36,559 nucleotides of DNA, taken from positions 1 to 36,559 of the forward strand of contig JABHIE010000003.1 in assembly GCA_018671175.1 (NCBI GenBank), written 5' to 3'. Positions within the stretch are counted from its first letter, which is position 1. The number at the start of each line of letters is the position of its first letter. A model generated the notes under the pieces. It made no database searches and was not told the origin of the DNA. It worked only from the letters and a program-made list of their open reading frames with translations. This DNA comes from Planctomycetota bacterium. GTDB taxonomy: Bacteria > Planctomycetota > UBA1135. The position numbers and the translations under genes are program-made. This document shows positions 32,187 to 36,559 of the stretch, piece after piece.

Positions 32187-33281
32187 TTATCGTGAAGTCG
32201 CAGCCGCTCGACGCATGGCTTTTAGCCAAGGCAGGGCCTCAGGCCCGTAATCGCGTGCATACATTTTGGTCAGTGCGCCACGAGTTGCACCAACAACGAG
32301 GCTGTCGGGGTCTTCGAGCGCGCGGGCTAAAACATCGGTCATATGCATGGCGCTCATTTCGCCAAGTGCAAAGGCGGAAGCCGTGCGCACAAGAGGGTCG
32401 GTGTCGCCACTCAGCAAATCACCAAGTGATGGGGCAAGATGCATAGCTCCAGCTAGACCTGCGGTGCTGGCAGCCGTCGCCCGCACATTGGCGAGTGGGT
32501 CTTGCAATAGAGGTGCCACGCAGGCGGAAAGAAGGCCTTCCGCATCGTTGCGAGTGGCGAGCGCGATTTTTTGCAGCGCGTAAGCAGCGTTGAGCCGAAC
32601 AGCTGCTGGGTTGTCATCACGCATGACGACCTCGAGGATGGGGTGAAGCGGCGTCTCAGGTGCCGCCAAAATCGCTAGACCCAATAGAGCATTACCGCAA
32701 ACCTCGTGGTCAGGCGAACTGACATTATTAATGATGAGGTGCAAGACGGCTGGGTCGTGGGTAAAGCCCAATGCTGCGGATGCAATACCCCGATTGCGAG
32801 GCGCACCCGAAATCGCCTCTCGCTCAAGGATGCCCTGGTCGCGCCGCGCCATAAGTGAGAACGAGCTGGCGGTAAAACCAAGCGTCTCAGCTTTATTCGG
32901 GCTGGTGCTAACAAGAGCGCCCGTCCAGGCGACGAGATGTCGTTCGGCTTCGAAAATCACGCGGCCAATCGCCTCTTTGGTCAGTTTGCCAAGCTCAGGC
33001 ACGGTTGCGGGGCGCGGAAGGAAGGGTTTCGGCGCAGGGCTTGGATGTGCGGTGGGCGATGTGCTGGCAGTGACCGAAGAGGGTGAATCTGTCTCGGTTT
33101 GAGAAGCGACCCTGTCTTTTGCCCTTGCAACAGGAATCGTGCGAGGTGGCCCCATTGCGACTTCAGCCGTCACGGGCGATACCCCAGGGATTGCGTAGCC
33201 CGTCATCGTGGATGGCGCAGCGCAGGAAGCTAACGCAAGAAAAAGCGCAGCAATGGTCAGGGAATGTAGGCGAGATTCCAT
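32187..33281 (-). CDS. HEAT-repeat lipoprotein
   Basis: 364 residues. The signal peptide has lipobox LASC (Cys20), followed by a long Pro/Ser/Thr-rich linker (about 21-95). Residues 150-355 contain helical pairs of the HEAT/PBS-lyase type: ASAALGFTHDPAVLHLII, CGNALLGLAILAAPETP, VRLNAAYALQKIALATR, ATAASTAGLAGAMHLAPSLG, VRTASAFALGEMSAMHM, VVGATRGALTKMYA. Such solenoids bind other proteins, here in the periplasm or outer membrane. It is divergent from the dehydrogenase gene at 33359. Confidence 0.85.
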   Translation of the reverse strand: MESRLHSLTIAALFLALASCAAPSTMTGYAIPGVSPVTAEVAMGPPRTIPVARAKDRVASQTETDSPSSVTASTSPTAHPSPAPKPFLPRPATVPELGKLTKEAIGRVIFEAERHLVAWTGALVSTSPNKAETLGFTASSFSLMARRDQGILEREAISGAPRNRGIASAALGFTHDPAVLHLIINNVSSPDHEVCGNALLGLAILAAPETPLHPILEVVMRDDNPAAVRLNAAYALQKIALATRNDAEGLLSACVAPLLQDPLANVRATAASTAGLAGAMHLAPSLGDLLSGDTDPLVRTASAFALGEMSAMHMTDVLARALEDPDSLVVGATRGALTKMYARDYGPEALPWLKAMRRAAATSR

Positions 33282-33290
33282 TTTGTGTCG

Positions 33291-33296
33291 TAGGAT
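33291..33296 (+). promoter_or_regulatory. -10-like TAGGAT for the dehydrogenase gene
   Basis: TAGGATA reads TAGGAT on the plus strand and TATCCT on the minus strand, so both divergent genes may use the same seven bases. The plus transcript would begin near 33303 and carry a leader of about 55 nt. Confidence 0.35.
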
Positions 33297-33297
33297 A
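33292..33297 (-). promoter_or_regulatory. -10-like TATCCT for the HEAT lipoprotein operon
   Basis: Ten bases separate the box from the ATG at 33281, with no Shine-Dalgarno sequence. Confidence 0.38.
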
Positions 33298-33302
33298 GCA
33301 GA

Positions 33303-33346
33303 CCCGCCTTACGGGCTTTTTCTTCCCCCTTTCCCTCCTCTTCCTC
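33303..33346 (+). promoter_or_regulatory. Leader hairpin plus 31-nt pyrimidine tract before the dehydrogenase gene
   Basis: CCCG (33303-33306) and CGGG (33312-33315) form a small stem followed by CTTTTT, resembling a minimal terminator at the very 5' end of the expected mRNA. The bases 33316-33346 are pyrimidines without exception. No Shine-Dalgarno sequence precedes the ATG at 33359. Confidence 0.4.
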
Positions 33347-33358
33347 AACCACTCTCAC

Positions 33359-34417
33359 ATGGAACTCCTGCAATGGATGTCCGCCGGCGACTGCGAACGC
33401 ATGGTCGCTGTCCAAGATCGAGCTTCTGGCTTGCGTGCCTGGATTGCTTTGCATCACACCGAGCGCGGCCCCGCTTATGGCGGCGTGCGTATCTGGCGCT
33501 ATCGCTCCGAGGGTGCCGCCGCCGCAGATGCGTTGCGTTTGGCGCAAGCCATGACTTACAAATGCGTGTTGGCGGGCATCCCTGGTGGCGGGGCAAAGAC
33601 CGTGGTGCTTGCTGATTATTTGCACGACCGCCCAGCCGCCATGGAAGCCTTGGGTCGCGAAATCGAAAAGCTTGGCGGCATTTATCGCTCTGGCCCAGAT
33701 GTCGGTTTCACCGAGGCGGATGGCCTTGCGATGGGGCGTGGCACGCGATGGCTCGCCCATAAAGGTGTGCGTACAGGGTTGCGGGCGGCAGGTGAGGCGA
33801 CTGCAGAAGGCGTCTTATGGGGGATTCGAGCGGCTTTAAGCCATTTGGGGCATGATGACTTGTCTGGTGCGCGCGTGAGTGTGCAGGGTTTAGGCTCGGT
33901 CGGCTTGGTTTTGTCGCGGCTACTCATCGACGCTGGCGTTACGGTCATCGGCAGCGATTTGTCCGAAGACGCCTGTGCCGCGGCAAAAACACTTGGGGTT
34001 GAGCTCGTCGATCCGAGTCAGATTTTTGATGTCGAAGCCGATGTCTTCGCTCCTTGTGCAATGGGTGGTATTTTGCATGATTTGAGCATTCAACGATTGC
34101 GCGTGCGGGCGGTTGCCGGTGCAGCGAATAACCCACTTGCGCGTGATGACCATGCGCGTTTGCTCGCCGATCAAAACATCGTTTTCGTCCCTGACTTTGT
34201 ATCCAATGCGGGTGCACTCATCGAGGGCGCTGGTCATGAGGCTTGTGGTCGCACCGATTGGTCAAATGAGCTGCACAATATTGGCGTTACGGTGTCGAGT
34301 GTGTTGCATCGCGCTGACGCAGATGGGCGAAATCCTCTTGAAACCGCACGGCATATGGCCGAAGAAATCTTGGAAGAAGAGAAAAAGAGTCGGGTCGTTT
34401 CCCAAGAAGTAGAATAG
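33359..34417 (+). CDS. Leucine/valine/phenylalanine dehydrogenase family enzyme
   Basis: 352 residues, close to leucine dehydrogenases (about 365). The catalytic region is clear: AMTYKCVLAGIPGGGAKTVVL puts Lys68 and Lys80 at the positions used by leucine dehydrogenase, and SGPDVGFTEADG supplies Asp114. The Rossmann motif is VQGLGSVG followed by an acidic residue at the end of strand 2 (SDLSED), indicating NAD. NNPLARDDHARLL and VPDFVSNAGALI are C-terminal family segments. It deaminates branched-chain (or aromatic) amino acids reversibly in the cytoplasm. Preference between Leu, Val and Phe cannot be read by eye. It ends 17 bp before the next gene on the same strand. Confidence 0.9.
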   Translation: MELLQWMSAGDCERMVAVQDRASGLRAWIALHHTERGPAYGGVRIWRYRSEGAAAADALRLAQAMTYKCVLAGIPGGGAKTVVLADYLHDRPAAMEALGREIEKLGGIYRSGPDVGFTEADGLAMGRGTRWLAHKGVRTGLRAAGEATAEGVLWGIRAALSHLGHDDLSGARVSVQGLGSVGLVLSRLLIDAGVTVIGSDLSEDACAAAKTLGVELVDPSQIFDVEADVFAPCAMGGILHDLSIQRLRVRAVAGAANNPLARDDHARLLADQNIVFVPDFVSNAGALIEGAGHEACGRTDWSNELHNIGVTVSSVLHRADADGRNPLETARHMAEEILEEEKKSRVVSQEVE

Positions 34418-34422
34418 GCCGC

Positions 34423-34428
34423 TAGGAT
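34423..34428 (+). promoter_or_regulatory. -10-like TAGGAT for the small secreted protein gene
   Basis: Six bases separate the box from the ATG at 34435. It sits just after the dehydrogenase stop, so the small gene may have its own transcript. Confidence 0.38.
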
Positions 34429-34434
34429 GGTGTA

Positions 34435-34830
34435 ATGAGAATCGCCGCCATTTTCCTTCTCCTTTTGCCAGCATTAACAGCAAGCCCGATGATTAGCAAT
34501 CTAATCATGCGCGCGGTCAATGTAAACGGCGGAAGCACCGCCACCCTGAGGGCTCACTACGCAACTCCAGGCTCGACCATCTATTTTTGCTATTCGATGG
34601 CAGGCACTGGGCCGACTCCAACCCCTTACGGCTTCAGCCTCGATTTGTCTCCGCCGATTGGTGGAGGGCTTGCGCCAGGCTGGTCGGCAACAGTAAACGC
34701 CAACGGAGAAGCCATGATTTATGTCGGGGTTCCAGCGGGCCTGACGGGTGCTCTGGTTTGGGGTCAAGCCATCGAAAATGACGGTGGCGTGTTTAGCATC
34801 AGCCCCGTGATTGATGGCGTGGTCGGGTAG
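34435..34830 (+). CDS. Small secreted protein of unknown function
   Basis: 131 residues. The signal peptide is MRIAAIFLLLLPALTAS. The mature part, with STATLRAHYATPGSTIYFCYSM, then PYGFSLDLSPP, LAPGWSATVNANGEAMIYVGVP and LVWGQAIENDGG, has the flavour of short beta-rich modules found at the C-terminal ends of many secreted Planctomycetota proteins (recognised by pattern only). Here the module stands alone. No catalytic motif is visible. The 27 bp between its stop and the convergent gene contain no obvious hairpin. Confidence 0.72.
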   Translation: MRIAAIFLLLLPALTASPMISNLIMRAVNVNGGSTATLRAHYATPGSTIYFCYSMAGTGPTPTPYGFSLDLSPPIGGGLAPGWSATVNANGEAMIYVGVPAGLTGALVWGQAIENDGGVFSISPVIDGVVG

Positions 34831-34857
34831 CGATTCAGCATAGAAGGCAAAACGATC

Positions 34858-36261
34858 TTAATTTGTTGAGTCGTCTGCCGGCAGCGTTAAGCGGCTTAAG
34901 ATTGCTTCTAGGCGTATTTGTTCTTCTGGCGATAGTTGGGGCGCAATGTACTGCTGAAGGTAGTCAGCTATCTGAGAATCATCCGTTTGATCGGGAAGCC
35001 TTAATGAAGATCTATAGTTGGGGTCTTCAATGAGTTCGAGTGCAATAGTAACTCCTTTTCGATCACCAGACCTTCCAAGCATTCGCCAAGCTTGCGCGCG
35101 AGATATTGGGTTTTTGTCAAGTCGAGCGAACCAATTAAGTATGTCGAGATCCATTGGCTCACCGCTTGAGATGGAATTAAGAAAGTAAGCATCAAGTAAT
35201 TCTCTCTTGAGCCCGTAATCGTGAAAAAGCTGTGCCGTGGCAATACCTTGGGTTACACCGCTAGGGTCGTCTGGGAAATCGTTACCGTTTGCTAGCAGAA
35301 GATCGTCTAGATCCATTTGTTTGTGTAGCATTTTGAGAAGCACGCTCATATCTTTGGCGCCCACCTGGATCCAGGCAGGAAGGAAACCACCGGGTGAACT
35401 CGTTTGGATGCACAGCATTTCAATCAGGCTGGCGGCTTGTTCTGGCGGCTGAGTTTTAGCGACCCATGCGGCTAATTCGCTGATTCTAGTGTGTGGGACT
35501 CCATCTAGAATATAGAGGAGCTGAGCCCATCTGGAAGATGGCTTCCCGTCAAGTAAAACCTGAAGTGCGATGACACGAATTTCTTGCGAGGGATCATCAA
35601 GGAAGACTTCCACTTGAAACGATTGAGCATTTTCTGTGAAGGAATAGAATAAATCTTGAAGGAGGTAAAGGAAGAACTGGGTAAGCCCTTTTTCTTTTGA
35701 AGCGTCAATAGAGGGTGGACGGACAGCATAAACTTTAGTGGAGTCGATTGGGTTTAGTAGCCGCTGGTCTTTCCATGCTTTGGCGGCAACTTTGGCCATG
35801 TAATTGCTTGCACTTGCATGACTGAAAAGTTCCGAAAGAAACTGAGGAAAAGAGTCGAAATTTTCTCCAGGAATATCATGCCACCTGTGCAGCATGATGC
35901 GTAACAAATGGGATAGTGGGTAGGTTAATTCGCTTGAGAGGGCAAGCTCTTTATCGACGACTGTGAGGAAGAATGCTGGAAACCCTCTGACCTCTAAGGC
36001 TCTCGCGATGCCGACGGTGCGCGTTTTTTTTTCTAATAAGAGGGGGCGGATTTCACTCCAAATCTGTGTTATGTCTTGATCGTTGACCCAATCGGATCGG
36101 TTAAGTGATTCGTCATCAGGTAAGCTTAGTCTTTGTTGGCTTAAGTCAGACTCTGAGTTTTGCTCGTGGAGCTTATTGTGTTTAATTGGTGCTTTAGAGA
36201 GTGAAAAAAATACAAACAGTATGGTGCAGGCAACGCCGCACCCATAGATAATCATTTTCAT
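34858..36261 (-). CDS. Signal-anchored helical (HEAT-like) protein of unknown function
   Basis: 467 residues. A hydrophobic N-terminus (MKMIIYGCGVACTILFVFFSL) is a signal anchor or a signal peptide. The remainder is helical, with repeat-like pairs in the second half (DPSQEIRVIALQVLLDGKPSSRWAQLL, HTRISELAAWVAKTQPPEQAASLIEML, ISRAQAWRMLGRSGDRKGVTIALELI), suggesting a divergent HEAT-type solenoid. The DNA is more A+T-rich, with more TTA, ATA and AAA codons, than the other genes of the window. AGGGGA at 36268-36273 is a real Shine-Dalgarno sequence, unusual here. The ATG overlaps the stop of a tiny upstream ORF as TAATG. Confidence 0.75.
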   Translation of the reverse strand: MKMIIYGCGVACTILFVFFSLSKAPIKHNKLHEQNSESDLSQQRLSLPDDESLNRSDWVNDQDITQIWSEIRPLLLEKKTRTVGIARALEVRGFPAFFLTVVDKELALSSELTYPLSHLLRIMLHRWHDIPGENFDSFPQFLSELFSHASASNYMAKVAAKAWKDQRLLNPIDSTKVYAVRPPSIDASKEKGLTQFFLYLLQDLFYSFTENAQSFQVEVFLDDPSQEIRVIALQVLLDGKPSSRWAQLLYILDGVPHTRISELAAWVAKTQPPEQAASLIEMLCIQTSSPGGFLPAWIQVGAKDMSVLLKMLHKQMDLDDLLLANGNDFPDDPSGVTQGIATAQLFHDYGLKRELLDAYFLNSISSGEPMDLDILNWFARLDKNPISRAQAWRMLGRSGDRKGVTIALELIEDPNYRSSLRLPDQTDDSQIADYLQQYIAPQLSPEEQIRLEAILSRLTLPADDSTN

Positions 36262-36332
36262 TAGTTGTCCCCTAGGCAGGAGACAACATCATAAGAAGCG
36301 TAGTTTCCGGGTAAGTGAAGATGTGATGTCAT
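36261..36332 (-). CDS. Micro-ORF 2 (23 aa), coupled to the HEAT-like gene
   Basis: ATG at 36332 to TAA ending at 36261. The peptide ends YASYDVVSCLGDN. Its stop overlaps the ATG of the following gene as TAATG, and its start overlaps the stop of micro-ORF 1 as ATGA. The same frame stays open upstream of the ATG for about 17 more codons. Whether it is translated, or is the remnant of a frameshifted gene, is not clear. Too short to judge by composition. Confidence 0.35.
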   Translation of the reverse strand: MTSHLHLPGNYASYDVVSCLGDN

Positions 36333-36382
36333 GACGCAATTGTCATTAATGCAAGAAAAGAAATAGAGGTTAAGAGTTTCAT
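36329..36382 (-). CDS. Micro-ORF 1 (17 aa), signal-peptide-like
   Basis: ATG at 36382, peptide MKLLTSISFLALMTIAS, then TGA. It looks like a complete signal peptide cut short just before the cleavage point. A -10-like TAGTCT lies nine bases upstream. Its stop overlaps the start of micro-ORF 2. A leader peptide or a truncated secretory gene are the two explanations. Confidence 0.35.
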   Translation of the reverse strand: MKLLTSISFLALMTIAS

Positions 36383-36391
36383 GTTTGTTTT

Positions 36392-36397
36392 AGACTA
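36392..36397 (-). promoter_or_regulatory. -10-like TAGTCT upstream of the micro-ORF/HEAT-like unit
   Basis: Nine bases separate the box from the ATG of micro-ORF 1 at 36382, the same geometry as other first genes. No -35 is recognisable. Confidence 0.38.
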
Positions 36398-36458
36398 ACG
36401 GGCATTCCTAGGAAAGTATTGCCGACACGAAATCAATTATCGCGATTTTTTTTTGGCG

Positions 36459-36501
36459 GGGCAAGAACAATTATTGAACAAGATAAGACTTGTTCTTGCC
36501 C
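36459..36501. repeat. 12-bp perfect inverted repeat with an alternative inner stem
   Basis: GGGCAAGAACAA (36459-36470) and TTGTTCTTGCCC (36490-36501) are exact complements with a 19-base loop. Inside, GAACAAG (36476-36482) can pair with CTTGTTC (36489-36495), using part of the same right arm, so the two stems exclude each other. No T tract follows on either strand in the direction of transcription; nine T precede the left arm (36446-36454). Confidence 0.75.
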
Positions 36502-36525
36502 AGTCGATTGATGCACCGTTAGATT

Positions 36526-36559
36526 CTAGACTCGGAATTCATCCAGCCATTCCATCTGT
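36526..36559 (-). CDS. Possible 3' end of a leftward gene outside the window
   Basis: The last bases read in one leftward frame as QMEWLDEFRV followed by TAG at 36526-36528, which looks like a protein C-terminus. Ten codons are too few for a firm call. Between here and micro-ORF 1 (36383-36525) lie only the inverted repeat, a nine-T run and the -10-like box. Confidence 0.2.
   Translation of the reverse strand, partial: QMEWLDEFRV

Noticed and set aside
36446..36501. Intrinsic terminator at the right-edge inverted repeat
   Set aside because: The nine T lie before the stem on the plus strand and become A after the stem on the minus strand, so no U tract follows in either direction.
1..36559. 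CRISPR arrays, IS elements, prophage, rRNA or tRNA genes
   Set aside because: No regularly spaced repeats, transposase or phage-like proteins, or tRNA/rRNA signatures were seen on either strand by eye; a tRNAscan or Rfam search was not possible.

Overview
The window reads as chromosomal DNA of a Gram-negative, moderately GC-rich bacterium that makes menaquinone by the futalosine route (mqnA, mqnC, mqnE) and has peptidoglycan (ddl). An outer membrane is implied by a lipidated beta-barrel protein ending in Tyr-Phe. Many exported proteins carry carboxypeptidase-regulatory-like, Calx-beta, HEAT or TPR repeats, and there are three large multi-pass glycosyltransferase-like proteins. The mix resembles Planctomycetota, especially the small secreted protein at 34435-34830. 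That placement is inference from gene content. No rRNA, tRNA, IS element, CRISPR array or phage gene was seen.

Layout. 1-4830: a leftward membrane/surface operon (unusual Ugd-C-domain anchor protein, polytopic membrane protein, sulfatase-fold lipoprotein cut by the window edge) and a divergent GT39-like enzyme. 4794-8386: two leftward exported Ig-fold/carboxypeptidase-regulatory proteins. 8449-12630: proS with an overlapping exported OB-fold protein, a methyltransferase of the ICMT/PEMT type, a candidate structured RNA and a secreted EEP-family nuclease/phosphatase. 12627-19162: futalosine genes mixed with a Calx-beta lipoprotein, a beta-barrel and a Lon-N-domain protein. 19224-24382: M1 peptidase, TMTC-like TPR protein and YqgE leftward, ddl rightward. 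24379-29759: a tightly coupled six-gene operon (parvulin-like protein, two ABC-2 exporter pairs, a pentein-fold guanidino-modifying enzyme). 29807-34830: galactokinase-family kinase, two lipoproteins, a leucine-dehydrogenase-family enzyme and a small secreted protein. 34858-36559: a more A+T-rich stretch with a HEAT-like protein preceded by two tiny chained ORFs.

Expression signals are the most striking feature. Thirteen genes that head a transcription unit have a TANNNT hexamer 6-11 nt before the start codon, and only one of them has a Shine-Dalgarno sequence. Downstream genes mostly start in ATGA/GTGA/TTGA or TAATG overlaps. This suggests leaderless transcription of first genes and translational coupling for the rest. 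In three divergent gaps the opposed -10 hexamers share one central TA (ANNNTANNNT). One start codon (the Calx-beta gene) sits inside a nested inverted repeat that would hide it in read-through mRNA but not in a leaderless one.

Genes are packed so tightly that convergent pairs touch or overlap without visible terminators. Functions below are read from motifs only; no search was run.
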